A stretch of DNA of 64,000 bases, from assembly GCF_005930475.1 (NCBI RefSeq), contig NZ_SJEW01000009.1, positions 1 through 64,000 on the forward strand. The letters are read 5' to 3'. A program made the position numbers and the translations under genes. The notes below the pieces were generated by a model. That model saw nothing but the letters and a program-made list of their open reading frames with translations, searched no databases and was not told the DNA's origin. Below, piece by piece: positions 1 to 9,207 of the stretch. Origin of the DNA: Modestobacter altitudinis. GTDB taxonomy: Bacteria; Actinomycetota; Actinomycetes; Mycobacteriales; Geodermatophilaceae. Every line of letters starts with the position of its first letter. The first letter of the stretch is position 1.

Positions 1-1104
1 GATGGGGGTCGGCGCGGGCGTGCCGGTCGGGGCGCTGGTCGGTGTCGGGGTCGCCGTCGGCGTCGACTCCCTGGTGGGGGTCGCCGCACCGGTGACGCCG
101 CCTGGCCGCGGTCGGACGCCGCTCGCCCGCACCGGCGTGCCGGCCGTGGGGACCGCCGCGTCGACCGTGGCGGGAGCCGTGGCGGCGGCCGCGGGGAGCA
201 GGACCGGGACGTCGGCCGGGGTGGTCGCCCCCGTGGTCGCCCCCGTGGTCGCCCTCGTGGTCGCCCGGCTGGTGGCGCTGGGGGCCGCCGGCGTCACCGG
301 AGCGGTGGTCACTGCGGGTTCGGTGGTGATGGCAGGCAGCTCGGCGGGTGGGACCACCGCCGACGGGGCGGCCGGCTGCTCGGTGCGCCGCGGCGCGACG
401 GGGACCGTTGCGGTGGTCGGCGCGGCGGTGGCCGCCTGGCGCTCCGACGCCGCCACCTCGGCTCCGTCGCCGGACGAGGTGGTGGTGAAGGCGAAGCCCG
501 CCAGCAGCCCCGCGACGAGCAGCACGGCCAGCGGGAGCAGCAGCCGCCTGCGCAGCCGCCCGGGTGGGGGCGCGGCACGGACGACGGGGACGTCGGGCAC
601 CGCGTCGTCCACCACGGTCGTGTCTGCGGTCGTGTCTGCGGTCGTGTCTGCGGTCGTGTCTGCGGCGAGGAGCTCGACGGGCGGGAACTCGACCGGCACC
701 GGCTCGACCGGCACCGGCTCGACCGTCGGGGCCGCGGGGAGCGAGGACGCCGACCGCTCGGCGAGCGCCTCCCCGGCGCGGATGGCCTCCTGCCAGGCGG
801 CCAGCTGGGCCGCGGCCTGCGCGTCGGCGGCACGCTGGGCGGCCAGTTCCTCCTCGCGCAGCTCGGCGAGGGCGGCCTCGAGGCGGGTCGGCAGCGGCCC
901 GGCGGCGGCCTCCGGCGGGTCGTCGGTCTGGGCGCGGGGGTCGAGGCGGGGTGGCAGCTCGGGATGGACCCACTGGGGCAGCCAGGCCTCGTCCCAGGGC
1001 TCGTCGGGCATCGGCTGGGTGAGGAACTGGTCCGCGGGGCTCGCCGGGGCCACGGCCTCCTGCGGCGCCCCGGTGCTGTCCTCGTCCGGTCGCTCCGCAG
1101 CCAC
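1..1104 (-). CDS. Single-pass membrane protein with Ala/Thr/Pro-rich outer domain (3' end outside window)
   Basis: This frame is open from a GTG at 1104 through position 1, so the C-terminus is cut off. A GGGGAGGAG Shine-Dalgarno sequence lies about 7 nt upstream of the GTG. The first ~185 residues are acidic and Ala-rich with a predicted coiled-coil stretch (LREEELAAQRAADAQ). A basic patch (GRLRRR) is then followed by one hydrophobic segment near residues 187-206 (LLLPLAVLLVAGLLAGFAF). The rest is low-complexity Ala/Thr/Pro, as in an exported stalk. Four tandem T-A-D-T units precede the membrane segment. No catalytic domain is recognisable. The topology is inferred and the function unknown. 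Long open frames on the other strand are GC shadows. Confidence 0.6.
   Translation of the reverse strand, partial: MAAERPDEDSTGAPQEAVAPASPADQFLTQPMPDEPWDEAWLPQWVHPELPPRLDPRAQTDDPPEAAAGPLPTRLEAALAELREEELAAQRAADAQAAAQLAAWQEAIRAGEALAERSASSLPAAPTVEPVPVEPVPVEFPPVELLAADTTADTTADTTADTTVVDDAVPDVPVVRAAPPPGRLRRRLLLPLAVLLVAGLLAGFAFTTTSSGDGAEVAASERQAATAAPTTATVPVAPRRTEQPAAPSAVVPPAELPAITTEPAVTTAPVTPAAPSATSRATTRATTGATTGATTPADVPVLLPAAAATAPATVDAAVPTAGTPVRASGVRPRPGGVTGAATPTRESTPTATPTPTSAPTGTPAPTPI
616..663. repeat. Four tandem 12-bp units inside the partial membrane protein gene
   Basis: The 12-mer ggtcgtgtctgc is repeated four times without mismatch. On the minus strand it encodes repeated Thr-Ala-Asp-Thr in the linker before the membrane segment. 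Perfect units of codon-multiple length suggest recent slippage expansion and possible length variation between strains. Confidence 0.85.
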
Positions 1105-1228
1105 AGCCCGCTCCTCCCCGGCACCCTCCCGCCGACCACCTGTCGTGGTCGAGCCGGCCAGCGCGCCCGACCAGCCATGCTGCCGGACGCATCGACCCGC
1201 CCCGGGCAGGCGCGGCGTGGTCAGCCGG

Positions 1229-1936
1229 TCACACCCCGCTGGGGCTCTCCGGAGCCACATCCGTCCCACCGGCGACGGGCGGACGCACCGCCGCGGTGAG
1301 GTCGGCGTGCTGCTGCACCCACGCGTGCATGGCGATGCCGGCCGCCACCCCGGCGTTCAGCGACCGCGTCGAGCCGAACTGGGCGATGGACACCGTCATC
1401 GCGGCTCCCTCCCGTGCGGCCGCCGACAGCCCCGGGCCCTCCTGGCCGAAGAGGAGCAGCGAGCGCCGCGGGAGCTCGACCGTCTCCAGCGGGACGGCGT
1501 CCGGGCCGTTGTCCACGGCGACGACCACGAGCCCCTCGGCCGCAGCGGACCCCAGCAACCCGGCGACGTCGGGGTGGTGGCGCAGGTGCTGGTAGCGGTC
1601 GGTGACCATCGCCCCGCGCCGGTTCCACCGGCGCCGGCCGACGACGTGCACCTCGGCGGCGAGGAAGGCGTTGGCGGTGCGCACGACGGTGCCGATGTTG
1701 AGGTCGTGCGCGAAGTTCTCGATCGCCACGTGGAAGGGGTGCCGGCGGCTGTCCAGGTCCGCGACGATCGCCTCGAGGGTCCAGTAGCGGTACCGGTCGA
1801 CGACGTTGCGGCGGTCCCCCTCGGCGAGCAGGTGCCGGTCGTACCGCGGGTCCTCCGGCCACGGGCCGTTCCAGGGGCCGACCCCGACGGAGCTGCCCCA
1901 CTCGGTGGGGCCGGGTCCCGCGTCGTCCGTCGTCAT
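1229..1936 (-). CDS. TrmH/SpoU-family RNA 2'-O-methyltransferase
   Basis: This 235-residue protein matches the SPOUT superfamily: S-adenosylmethionine-dependent methylation of a ribose 2'-hydroxyl in rRNA or tRNA, acting as a dimer. The first SpoU motif is NIGTVVRTANAF, near residue 76. The second is LLLFGQEGPGLS. The C-terminal knot motif is STRSLNAGVAAGIAMHAW. There is no obvious N-terminal substrate-binding extension of the RlmB type, so the target nucleotide cannot be assigned. The ATG at 1936 faces the divergent DUF952 gene 46 bp away. Confidence 0.88.
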   Translation of the reverse strand: MTTDDAGPGPTEWGSSVGVGPWNGPWPEDPRYDRHLLAEGDRRNVVDRYRYWTLEAIVADLDSRRHPFHVAIENFAHDLNIGTVVRTANAFLAAEVHVVGRRRWNRRGAMVTDRYQHLRHHPDVAGLLGSAAAEGLVVVAVDNGPDAVPLETVELPRRSLLLFGQEGPGLSAAAREGAAMTVSIAQFGSTRSLNAGVAAGIAMHAWVQQHADLTAAVRPPVAGGTDVAPESPSGV

Positions 1937-1982
1937 CGCCCCGGCATGCTGTCACGCCGGGCGGTGCGGTTGGGTCGGAGAG

Positions 1983-2345
1983 GTGGAGGACCAGACGATC
2001 GGCCCGCTGCTGCACCTGACGACGGACGCCGAGTGGCGGGCGGCGCTGGGCACCGGCGCGGTGACCCCTCCGTCGTTGGCCGAGGTGGGGTTCGTGCACC
2101 TGTCGACGCCGGCACAGGTGCACCTGCCCGCCCAGCGGCTCTTCCCCGGTCGACGCGACGTCGTCGTGCTGGTGGTCGATCCGGCACGGCTGCCCGCCCC
2201 GGTGCGGTTCGAACCCGGGGTCCCGGGCGACCCGGCGAGCATGCGGTTCCCGCACCTGTACGGCCCGCTGCCGACCGCCGCGGTGGTCGCCGTCGTCCCC
2301 TGGCAGCTCGGGACGCCGCTGCAACTCCCCGGGCTGCCGACCTGA
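1983..2345 (+). CDS. DUF952 family protein
   Basis: This 120-residue protein has the conserved DUF952 blocks: LLHLTTDAEW at the start, then EVGFVHLSTPAQV and a C-terminal FPHLYGPLP. The family is small, cytosolic and uncharacterised; its conserved His and aromatic residues suggest a ligand- or metal-binding fold. The GTG at 1983 is chosen because it begins the family-conserved region and no in-frame start upstream is better. Its ribosome site (GGAGAG) is unusually close. It runs convergently into cdsA with a 9-nt gap. Confidence 0.8.
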   Translation: MEDQTIGPLLHLTTDAEWRAALGTGAVTPPSLAEVGFVHLSTPAQVHLPAQRLFPGRRDVVVLVVDPARLPAPVRFEPGVPGDPASMRFPHLYGPLPTAAVVAVVPWQLGTPLQLPGLPT

Positions 2346-2354
2346 CGGAACGGG

Positions 2355-3530
2355 CTAGCTGGGGGCGATGAGCGAGAGCGCGAGGTAGGCGACGACCGCG
2401 GACGGGAGCAGCGAGTCCATCCGGTCCATCAGACCGCCGTGGCCGGGCAGCAGGTTGCCCATGTCCTTGATCCCCAGGTCGCGCTTGATCAGCGACTCCG
2501 CCAGGTCGCCCAGGGTCGCCGTCAGTGCGATCGCGACGCCGTACAGCGCGCCGCCCCACCAGGGGGCGTGGAAGGTCAGCGTGGCCAGCAGCGTCCCGAT
2601 CAGCACGCACGCGGTGATCGACCCGGCCAGCCCCTCCCAGGACTTCTTCGGGCTGATCGACGGTGCCATCGGGTGCTTGCCGAACAGGACCCCGGCCGCG
2701 AACCCGCCGACGTCGCTGCAGACCACCGTGGCGATGAAGGCGAGCACCCGGGCGGCGCCGTCGTCCGGGACGAGCAGCAGCACCGCGAACCCGGCGAGCA
2801 GCGGGACGTACAAGGCGACGAGGACCGCGGCCGAGGCATCGCGCAGGTAGCCGACGGGGCCCTGGCCGAGCCGCCACAGCAGGACGGCGAAGACGGTGAG
2901 CAGGAAGGCGACGACCAGTCCGGACGGCCCGCGGGCCCAGGCGAGCGCCAGCATCGCGAGCGCGCCGACCAGCACCGGTGTCCGGGGCGGGCGGTGACCG
3001 CCCCGGACCAGGGCGCCGGTGAGCTCCACGATGCTGATCAGCACGGCGGCGGTGAGGACCAGCAGGAACGCCGGACGCCAGATGAGCAGCGCGGCCAGGA
3101 TGACCGCGCCCAGCCCGAGCCCGACCCCGATCGCCGAGGCCATGTCGCGGCCGGCGCGGCCGGTGGCCCGGGGTGCGCCGGTGGGGGTGTCGATCGGGTC
3201 CACCCCGGTCGCCTCCGCGCCCAGGGCGTCCGGGACGGCGGTCAGCGGCGGGTCGGCGGGGTCGTCAGCGGCCGGGACGCGCTCGGCACCGGACGCGTTC
3301 CCGGCGGCTCCCCACTGCAGACCGACGGTCTCCGGCCCCTGCCCCGGCGGCCGGTGCTGCGACCCCTGCCCCGGGACCGGCGGACGGGGCGGCGGCGGTG
3401 GCACCGGCGGCTGCCCGATGCGGAGCACCGGACCGGCGTCGTCGGCGTCTGCGTCGAAGACCCCGGCCCGGCCGCGGGGACGCTCGCGCCCCGAGCCGGT
3501 GGGCTCGGGGCGGTGCGGGCGGCGGGGCAT
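2355..3530 (-). CDS. cdsA: Phosphatidate cytidylyltransferase (CDP-diacylglycerol synthase)
   Basis: CdsA makes CDP-diacylglycerol from phosphatidate and CTP, the entry point to phosphatidylinositol, phosphatidylglycerol and cardiolipin in the membrane. The 391-residue product has a long Pro/Gly/Arg-rich N-terminus (about 115 residues) followed by multiple hydrophobic helices. The CDS signature is near the C-terminus: SLIKRDLGIKDMG followed by PGHGGLMDRMD. The N-terminal extension is longer than in most homologues, so a downstream start is possible. It lies 20 nt after frr on the same strand, as in mycobacteria. Confidence 0.93.
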   Translation of the reverse strand: MPRRPHRPEPTGSGRERPRGRAGVFDADADDAGPVLRIGQPPVPPPPPRPPVPGQGSQHRPPGQGPETVGLQWGAAGNASGAERVPAADDPADPPLTAVPDALGAEATGVDPIDTPTGAPRATGRAGRDMASAIGVGLGLGAVILAALLIWRPAFLLVLTAAVLISIVELTGALVRGGHRPPRTPVLVGALAMLALAWARGPSGLVVAFLLTVFAVLLWRLGQGPVGYLRDASAAVLVALYVPLLAGFAVLLLVPDDGAARVLAFIATVVCSDVGGFAAGVLFGKHPMAPSISPKKSWEGLAGSITACVLIGTLLATLTFHAPWWGGALYGVAIALTATLGDLAESLIKRDLGIKDMGNLLPGHGGLMDRMDSLLPSAVVAYLALSLIAPS

Positions 3531-3550
3531 GCCGAGGGGTCCGGGTCGGA

Positions 3551-4108
3551 TCAGACGTCGAGGAGCTCGGTCTCCTTGTTCTTCATCGCCTCGTCGATGG
3601 CGCCGACGTGGGTGGCGGTGAGGTCGTCGAGCTCCTTCTCCGCACGCCGCACGTCGTCCTCGCCGGCCTCGCCGTCCTTGGAGATGCGGTCCAGCTCCTC
3701 CTTGGAGCGCCGCCGGATGTTCCGGATGGCGACCTTGGCGTCCTCGCCCTTGGACCGGGCGACCTTGACCAGGTCACGGCGCCGGTCCTCGGTGAGCTGC
3801 GGGAAGACGACGCGGATCAGTGACCCGTCGTTGGTCGGGTTCACGCCGAGGTCGGAGTCCCGGATCGCCCGCTCGATCGCCTGCAGCTGCCCGGCGTCAT
3901 AGGGCTTGATGACCGCCATCCGGGCCTCGGGGATGGTGATGGAGGCCATCTGCGGGATGGGGGTGTAGGCGCCGTAGTAGTCGACGACGATCTTGTTGAA
4001 CATCGACGGGGCGGCACGGCCGGTGCGGACGGAACCGAGGTCCTCGCGGGCGACCGACAGGGCCTTGTCCATCCGCTCCTCGGCGTCGAGCAGGGTGTCG
4101 TCGATCAC
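3551..4108 (-). CDS. frr: Ribosome recycling factor
   Basis: RRF works with EF-G to split post-termination ribosomes. The 185-residue sequence has the diagnostic [12 protein letters not shown] and [20 protein letters not shown] and a C-terminal Lys/Glu-rich helix. The GTG at 4108 gives [11 protein letters not shown], matching the start of mycobacterial Frr, and places GGAGGAG about 8 nt upstream. An in-frame ATG at 4114 would overlap the ribosome-binding site. It lies downstream of pyrH in the tsf-pyrH-frr-cdsA series. Confidence 0.97.
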   Translation of the reverse strand: MIDDTLLDAEERMDKALSVAREDLGSVRTGRAAPSMFNKIVVDYYGAYTPIPQMASITIPEARMAVIKPYDAGQLQAIERAIRDSDLGVNPTNDGSLIRVVFPQLTEDRRRDLVKVARSKGEDAKVAIRNIRRRSKEELDRISKDGEAGEDDVRRAEKELDDLTATHVGAIDEAMKNKETELLDV

Positions 4109-4212
4109 GGTCATCTCCTCCTGCGGCAGTGCCGCCGTGCTGGCCGGTGGGTGTGCGGTGGTACGGGTGCGGACGGGGCCGGCGACCTCGTCCGTACCCA
4201 CAGCCGGTCGGG

Positions 4213-5001
4213 TCAGACCGACTGGCTGATCAACGTGCCGATCTTCTCACCTGCGACGGCCCGGGCGATGTTGCCGTCCTGCAGCAGGTTGAACACGACG
4301 ATGGGCATCTTGTTGTCCATGCACAGGCTGATCGCCGTCGCGTCGGCGACCTTCAGCTGCTTGGCCAGCACCGTCGCGTAGTCCAGGTCGGTGTACAGCG
4401 TGGCGTCGGGGTTGGTCCGCGGGTCGTCGTCGTAGACGCCGTCGACGCCGTTCTTGGCCATCAGCAGGACCTGGCAGCCGATCTCCAGCGCCCGCTGCGC
4501 GGCGACGGTGTCGGTGGAGAAGTACGGCATGCCGGCGCCGGCCCCGAAGATCACCAGCCGGCCCTTCTCCAGGTGCCGCACGGCCTTGCGGGGGATGTAG
4601 GGCTCGGCGACCTGGCCCATCGTGATCGCGGTCTGCACGCGGGTCTCCAGACCCACCTGCTCGCAGAAGGCCTGCAGGGCCAGCGCGTTCATGACGGTGC
4701 CGAGCATGCCCATGTAGTCGGCGTGCCGGCGGTCCATGCCCGCGTCGGCCAACTCGGCGCCACGGAAGAAGTTGCCACCCCCGACGACGACGGCGACCTG
4801 GGTGCCGCCGTGCACCACCTCGGCGAGCTGCTCGGCGATGCGGTGCACGATGCCGCCGTCGACCCCCACGCTGCCGCCACCGAAGGCCTCACCGGAGAGC
4901 TTGAGCAGCACCCGGCGGTAGCCGCTGCCATCGGTCGGGGCGGAGGCGGCCGGTGCGAACAGCAGGCCCTCCGGGTTGCTGCCAGCGGTCGTGTCGCTCA
5001 C
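4213..5001 (-). CDS. pyrH: Uridylate kinase (UMP kinase)
   Basis: PyrH phosphorylates UMP to UDP in pyrimidine synthesis and belongs to the amino-acid kinase fold. The 262-residue product shows [15 protein letters not shown], the glycine-rich [11 protein letters not shown], and the C-terminal [18 protein letters not shown] at 5001 is the preferred start. It adds about 25 variable residues before the kinase core. Longer in-frame starts add unconserved sequence. The gene sits between tsf and frr, the usual actinobacterial order. Confidence 0.95.
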   Translation of the reverse strand: MSDTTAGSNPEGLLFAPAASAPTDGSGYRRVLLKLSGEAFGGGSVGVDGGIVHRIAEQLAEVVHGGTQVAVVVGGGNFFRGAELADAGMDRRHADYMGMLGTVMNALALQAFCEQVGLETRVQTAITMGQVAEPYIPRKAVRHLEKGRLVIFGAGAGMPYFSTDTVAAQRALEIGCQVLLMAKNGVDGVYDDDPRTNPDATLYTDLDYATVLAKQLKVADATAISLCMDNKMPIVVFNLLQDGNIARAVAGEKIGTLISQSV

Positions 5002-5090
5002 GTGGAGGGTCCCTCGGTTCGATGTCGTCGTGGGTGGATCCTGCCCCATCCGCCCCGCGGCTTCCTCCGCACCGGCGTCCGGACAGGCCA

Positions 5091-5121
5091 CCGGCCCCCT
5101 CCCGGTGCGGGAAGGGGCCGG
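5091..5121. terminator. GC-rich stem-loop between tsf and pyrH
   Basis: An inverted repeat (CCGGCCCC...GGGGCCGG with further TCCC/GGGA pairing and a ~5-nt loop) lies 20 nt past the tsf stop. It has no U-tract, so it is a candidate actinobacterial-type terminator or processing hairpin between tsf and pyrH. Confidence 0.55.
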
Positions 5122-5141
5122 AGTGACGTGCTGGTCCTGCG

Positions 5142-5957
5142 TCAGGCCTGGCCGACCTCGAAGCGGACGAACCGCTCGACGGTCAGGCCGGCGTCACCGA
5201 TGACCTGCTGCACGGTGCGCTTGGGCTCGGTGATCGAGGGCTGCTCCAGCAGGACGAAGTCCTTGTAGTAGGCGTTGACCCGACCGTCGACGATCCGGCT
5301 GATCGCCTGCTCGGGCTTGCCCTCCTCCTTCGCGGTCTGCTCGGCGACCCGGCGCTCGGTCTCCACCGCCTCGGCGGGGACCTCCTCGCGGGTCAGGTAG
5401 CGCGGACGGGCCGCGGCGACGTGCATCGCCAGCGAGCGGGCCGCGTCGGCGTCACCACCGGTGTACTGCACGGCGACGCCGATGGCCGGGGGCAGGTCGG
5501 TGGCCCGCTTGTGCAGGTAGACCGCCGTGGTGCCCTCGAAGACGGCGAAGCGGGACAGCACCAGCTTCTCGCCGATCCGGGCCGACTCGCTCTCGACCAG
5601 GGCGGCGACCGTCTGGCCGTCGACCTGGGCGGCCAGCAGCGCGTCCACGTCGGCCGGCTTCTCGGCCAGCACGACGTCGAGCAGGCGCTCGGCCAGCTTC
5701 ACGAAGTCGGCGTTCTTGGCGACGAAGTCGGTCTCGCAGTCGAGCTCGAGCAGCGCGCCGTCCCGGCTGACGACGACGCCGTTGGTCGTCGAGCGCTCGA
5801 GGCGCTTGCCGACGTCCTTGGCGCCCTTGACGCGGAGGAACTCGATGGCCTTGTCGTAGTCGCCATCGGCCTCGGTGAGGGCCTTCTTGGAGTCCATCAT
5901 GCCGGCGCCGGTGGCGTCACGGAGACGCTTCACGTCGGCTGCGGTGAAGGCAGGCAT
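5142..5957 (-). CDS. tsf: Elongation factor Ts
   Basis: EF-Ts is the guanine-nucleotide exchange factor for EF-Tu. The 271-residue product starts with the family N-terminal domain ([20 protein letters not shown]) and contains the core motif [14 protein letters not shown]. Length and motif order are normal. The ATG at 5957 has AGAGGAAG just upstream. It follows rpsB, with a strong hairpin in the 91-bp gap. Confidence 0.97.
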   Translation of the reverse strand: MPAFTAADVKRLRDATGAGMMDSKKALTEADGDYDKAIEFLRVKGAKDVGKRLERSTTNGVVVSRDGALLELDCETDFVAKNADFVKLAERLLDVVLAEKPADVDALLAAQVDGQTVAALVESESARIGEKLVLSRFAVFEGTTAVYLHKRATDLPPAIGVAVQYTGGDADAARSLAMHVAAARPRYLTREEVPAEAVETERRVAEQTAKEEGKPEQAISRIVDGRVNAYYKDFVLLEQPSITEPKRTVQQVIGDAGLTVERFVRFEVGQA

Positions 5958-6000
5958 GTCACTTCCTCTGGTGTGGGGTGCTGGTGTGCGGACGTGCGGC

Positions 6001-6040
6001 GGCGCCGCTCCCCGCCCGGCGGGCGATGGGGAGCGGCGCC
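6001..6040. terminator. 13-bp stem-loop between rpsB and tsf
   Basis: A perfect inverted repeat (GGCGCCGCTCCCC / GGGGAGCGGCGCC) with a 14-nt loop lies 8 nt after the rpsB stop. rpsB and tsf are usually cotranscribed, so this may attenuate tsf readthrough or protect the rpsB 3' end rather than terminate fully. Confidence 0.6.
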
Positions 6041-6048
6041 GGTGAGGT

Positions 6049-7041
6049 TCAGCCGTTCTGGGCGCCCTGGGTGCCGGTGGAGGTGTCGCCGGTGGCGGGC
6101 ACGCCTGCGACCGGGGCGATCTCCTCGGCCGTGACGGTGGCCGGCTCGGCCGGGGTCTCGGGCAGCTCGGTCGCCGTGGCCGGCGCAGCGGCGTCGACGG
6201 CCGGGGCCGCGTCGACGGGCGGGACCGCGTCGACGGCCGGGGCCGCGTCGCCACCGGTGAGCAGCTCGCGCTCCCAGTCGGCCAGCGGCTCGCCACCGCC
6301 GACGGCCGGGGTCTCGGCGCCGTCCTCGGTGCGACCGGCGTTGGCCTGGGCGGCCGAGCGGGCCATGAGGCCCTCCGCGACCGCGTCAGCGATGACGCGG
6401 GTCAGCAGCGCGGTGCTGCGGATGGCGTCGTCGTTGCCCGGGATCTTGTAGTCGACCTCGTCGGGGTCGCAGTTGGTGTCGAGGATCGCGACGACCGGGA
6501 TGTTCAGCTTGCGAGCCTCGCCGACGGCGATGTGCTCCTTCTTGGTGTCCACGATCCAGACGGCGCTGGGCACCTTCTTCATGTCGCGGATGCCGCCGAG
6601 GGAGCGCTCGAGCTTGGCCTTCTCGCGGGAGAGGACCAGCTGCTCCTTCTTCGAGAGGCTGACCAGCGCGCCGGTCTGCTCGAGGTCCTCGAGCTCCTTG
6701 AGGCGCTCGAGCCGCTTGTAGACGGTCTGGAAGTTGGTGAGCATGCCGCCCAACCAGCGCTGGTTCACGTAGGGCATGCCGACCCGGGTCGCCTGCTCGG
6801 CGATGACCTCCTGCGCCTGGCGCTTGGTCCCGATGAACATGATCGAACCGCCGTGGGCGACGGTCTGCTTCACGAACTCGTAGGCCTGGTCGATGTAACC
6901 CAGCGTCTGCTGGATGTCGATGATGTAGATGCCGTTGCGCTCGGTGAAGATGAAGCGCTTCATCTTCGGGTTCCAGCGACGGGTCTGGTGACCGAAGTGG
7001 ACCCCGCTGTCGAGCAGGTTCTTCATGCTGACGACTGCCAC
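6049..7041 (-). CDS. rpsB: 30S ribosomal protein S2 with C-terminal Ala/Pro-rich tail
   Basis: The start [20 protein letters not shown] is characteristic of S2, and the core includes [18 protein letters not shown] and GTKRQAQEV. The 330-residue protein carries a tail of about 70 residues rich in Ala, Pro, Val and Thr beyond the conserved core, with an imperfect [10 protein letters not shown]-type repeat. The GTG at 7041 has AGAAGGG about 9 nt upstream. It is divergent from the M23 peptidase gene, as in mycobacteria. Confidence 0.97.
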   Translation of the reverse strand: MAVVSMKNLLDSGVHFGHQTRRWNPKMKRFIFTERNGIYIIDIQQTLGYIDQAYEFVKQTVAHGGSIMFIGTKRQAQEVIAEQATRVGMPYVNQRWLGGMLTNFQTVYKRLERLKELEDLEQTGALVSLSKKEQLVLSREKAKLERSLGGIRDMKKVPSAVWIVDTKKEHIAVGEARKLNIPVVAILDTNCDPDEVDYKIPGNDDAIRSTALLTRVIADAVAEGLMARSAAQANAGRTEDGAETPAVGGGEPLADWERELLTGGDAAPAVDAVPPVDAAPAVDAAAPATATELPETPAEPATVTAEEIAPVAGVPATGDTSTGTQGAQNG

Positions 7042-7365
7042 GTGGCGCCGCCCTTCTGTGCTCGTGCGCGGGCGACCGGAGGCCTGGGCCGCGCTGCTCG
7101 GTTGTCGCGACGGCCCCGGTGGGGCCGCCGCCCTGGTGTCCGGCCACGCCACCGAACCCGTCGTGAGAGGGGACCGAGGTGGCGACCGCCCCGCTGCAGC
7201 AGCGGGAGGAGGACACGCGAAGTCGATCCGTCGAGGACGGACCGCACCGGTGAGCATACCCGTTCCCGGCGCCTGCTCCGCCCGGGTCGTCCCCAGGCCG
7301 GTGCCCGGTCCACCACCGGCTCCCGGTGGCGCCGCGACGCCGCCGCCGAGGGCAGGGTCGTCGAC
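7042..7365. other. Divergent spacer upstream of rpsB and the M23 peptidase gene
   Basis: This 324-bp region carries no credible ORF. It must hold the rpsB promoter on the minus strand; a TATGCT at about 7253-7258 is a possible -10 element without a clear -35. A 7-bp stem-loop (CCCGCTG/CAGCGGG, loop cag) lies at 7190-7206. Nothing else is recognisable. Confidence 0.4.
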
Positions 7366-7857
7366 GTGCTGCGCGCCCGCCTGCTGGTCTTCCTGATCGT
7401 CGTCGTCTCCCTCGTCGGCGGCTCGCCGGCCGCCTCGGCAGCTCCGGGGCTGTGGGGGTCGCCGCTGCCGGGCGACCTCGTCGTTCCCCGCGCGTTCGAC
7501 CCGCCGCCGACGCCGTACGCGGCCGGCCACCGTGGTGCCGACCTGGCCGGTGCCGCCGGGACCCCGGTGCTCGCCGCCGGTGCGGGGGTCGTGGCGTTCG
7601 CCGGGATGGTCGCCGGGCGTCCGGTGGTGAGCGTCGCGCACGCCGGCGGGCTCCGGACGACCTACGAGCCGGTGCAGCCCGCGGTGGCGGCCGGCCAGGC
7701 GGTCGCCCGCGGGACGCCGCTGGGGGTGCTGGTCGACGGCCATCCCGGGTGCACCGCCCAGGCGTGCCTGCACTGGGGGCTGCGTCGCGGCGACGTCTAC
7801 CTGGACCCGTTGTCGCTGCTGCGGCCGCCCAGGGTCCGGCTGCTGCCGTGGCACTGA
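7366..7857 (+). CDS. Secreted M23-family (LytM-like) peptidase domain protein
   Basis: A short signal peptide ([19 protein letters not shown], cleavage near SAA) precedes a compact LytM-like domain. The zinc motif HxxxD is present as GHRGADLAG, and ACLHWGL occupies the second metal site. The usual catalytic HxH is CxH here (A-C-L-H), so hydrolytic activity is not certain. The 163-residue protein probably acts on, or binds, peptidoglycan outside the cell. The same gene lies divergent from rpsB in mycobacteria. The GTG at 7366 is chosen because it begins the signal peptide. Confidence 0.82.
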   Translation: MLRARLLVFLIVVVSLVGGSPAASAAPGLWGSPLPGDLVVPRAFDPPPTPYAAGHRGADLAGAAGTPVLAAGAGVVAFAGMVAGRPVVSVAHAGGLRTTYEPVQPAVAAGQAVARGTPLGVLVDGHPGCTAQACLHWGLRRGDVYLDPLSLLRPPRVRLLPWH

Positions 7858-7878
7858 CCGGACGGCGCGGCCGCCCAC

Positions 7879-7884
7879 TACCGT
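7879..7884 (+). promoter_or_regulatory. Candidate -10 element for leaderless DUF4262 transcript
   Basis: TACCGT fits TANNNT and ends exactly 6 nt before the GTG at 7891, the spacing expected when transcription starts at the start codon. A weak -35-like CTGACC lies 19 nt upstream. Inference only. Confidence 0.45.
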
Positions 7885-7890
7885 CCGGGC

Positions 7891-8433
7891 GTGCGCTGGC
7901 GACGGAAGCAGACCCCGCAACCCGAGACACCCACGTCCCCGGAGGCGGCCGGTGCAGAGGCGGCCGGCGCGGAGGTCGCCGGGCCGCCGGACGACGCCCA
8001 GGTGCTGGACGACCTGCGGCGGGTCGTCGACCGGTTCGGCTGGGCGGTGCTGCACGGCGGCGGGAGCGGGCCGGGCGACCCGCGCTGGTCCCACACCGTG
8101 GGGCTTGCCGGCCTGGGGCACCCCGAGGTCATCGTCGTCGGGCTGCCGTTCGAGGCCGCCGAGACCTACCTCAACCTCGTGGGCGAGGCCGTCCGCGCGG
8201 GCGCCCGGTTCAGCCCCGGCGTGGTGACGACCGCCCTGACCGACGCCGACTCACCCGTGGTGTTCCTGCAGGTGGCCGACACCGACCGGTTGGCCGTGGC
8301 CGAGCAGTTCTCCGGCTCCGTGGACGCCCTGCAGCTGGTGTGGCCCGACTCGACCGGGAAGCTGCCGTGGGAGGAGGGCCACCGCAACCCGCCGCACGCC
8401 CAGCCGCTGCTGGGCCCCCGGCCGCAGGACTGA
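7891..8433 (+). CDS. DUF4262 domain-containing protein
   Basis: The 180-residue protein has an acidic, Ala/Pro-rich N-terminus of about 35 residues, then a DUF4262 domain. That domain is recognised from [21 protein letters not shown] and the following [17 protein letters not shown]. The family is cytosolic and uncharacterised in actinobacteria. The gene has its own likely leaderless promoter and ends convergently with the HAD gene. No function can be assigned. Confidence 0.75.
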   Translation: MRWRRKQTPQPETPTSPEAAGAEAAGAEVAGPPDDAQVLDDLRRVVDRFGWAVLHGGGSGPGDPRWSHTVGLAGLGHPEVIVVGLPFEAAETYLNLVGEAVRAGARFSPGVVTTALTDADSPVVFLQVADTDRLAVAEQFSGSVDALQLVWPDSTGKLPWEEGHRNPPHAQPLLGPRPQD

Positions 8434-8541
8434 GCCGCTGCGCACCCTGTTCGCAGCAGCCTGCCGAGGCCACTGGTCCTCCGATGGGTCACCTCGACTG
8501 TCGTGGCCTCGCGGTCCAGGCGGTGCGCCGGTGATCGGCAG

Positions 8542-9207
8542 TCAGGCCCGAGCCGCGTCGCAGAGCGCGAGCACCATGTGCAGCCGACGATCAGCGACCT
8601 CCTGCAACGGGGGAAGGAGCAGTGTGGTGAGGCCCTCCTCCACCGCTGCTCCGTCCGGACGGGACCGGTCCCCGACCATGAGCGCGTCGCTCGCGTCCGC
8701 GCCCAGCGCCTCGAGGGTCCGCCGGAACATCAGCGGGTCGGGCTTCTGCACGCCCTGTTCACAGGACAACGTGAAGACGTCGACCAGGCCGGAGAGACCA
8801 GCTGCGTCGAACGCGGGACGCAGGTCGAAGTGAACGTCGCTGACCACCGCGATCTCGAGCCCGCGATCGCGGATCGCGCCCAGCGTCTCGGCGACATCGA
8901 GCGCGAAGGCGTTGTGTCGTGGGTCGGACTCGACCGAGTACAGCGCCTCCGCCAACTCACCGTCCAAGCCAGCGTCTGCGAACACGCTCATGTACGTCTT
9001 CCGGTGGAGTGCTGCGTCACTGTCCACACCGGGACCGTCCAGTCGGTCCTCATCGCCATTCGCTGCTCCGATCGCCGCGACGATCCTGTCGACGACGGCC
9101 GGCGCGGGATCGCATCTGACTTCCCGCAGTGCCTGTTCAACCCACTGGGTCTCGGTCAGCGTCGTGACGAGCGTTCCACGCCAGTCGAAGAGCACCGCGC
9201 GCGTCAC
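8542..9207 (-). CDS. HAD-superfamily hydrolase-like protein, atypical motif I
   Basis: The 221-residue HAD protein shows motif II (VVSDVHF), the motif III lysine (KPDPLMF) and motif IV (MVGDRSRPDG). Motif I reads FDWRGTLV, so the second aspartate of DxD, the general acid, is replaced by Arg. Phosphatase activity is therefore doubtful. Base composition is lower in GC than its neighbours and it uses rare codons such as AGA, GTT and GAA, which suggests recent acquisition. It sits alone between DUF4262 and the sigma factor, interrupting the conserved synteny. Substrate unknown. Confidence 0.8.
   Translation of the reverse strand: MTRAVLFDWRGTLVTTLTETQWVEQALREVRCDPAPAVVDRIVAAIGAANGDEDRLDGPGVDSDAALHRKTYMSVFADAGLDGELAEALYSVESDPRHNAFALDVAETLGAIRDRGLEIAVVSDVHFDLRPAFDAAGLSGLVDVFTLSCEQGVQKPDPLMFRRTLEALGADASDALMVGDRSRPDGAAVEEGLTTLLLPPLQEVADRRLHMVLALCDAARA

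Noticed and set aside
616-663. Tandem 12-bp units as a possible CRISPR-like array
   Set aside because: No spacers between units; in-frame codon repeats in a low-complexity linker.
2206-2216. GGTTCGAACCC resembling a tRNA T-arm
   Set aside because: Lies within the DUF952 coding sequence with no matching acceptor or anticodon arms nearby.
2-2371. Plus-strand open frame of 789 codons
   Set aside because: Val/Gly/Ala-only translation that runs antisense to the partial membrane-protein and methyltransferase genes and across the DUF952 gene. It is a high-GC shadow; the minus-strand frame has a ribosome site and a membrane segment.
4141-4190. GGACGGGGCC near 4173 as another dispersed-repeat copy
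   Set aside because: Only the short terminal motif matches; the flanking core and opposite arm are absent.
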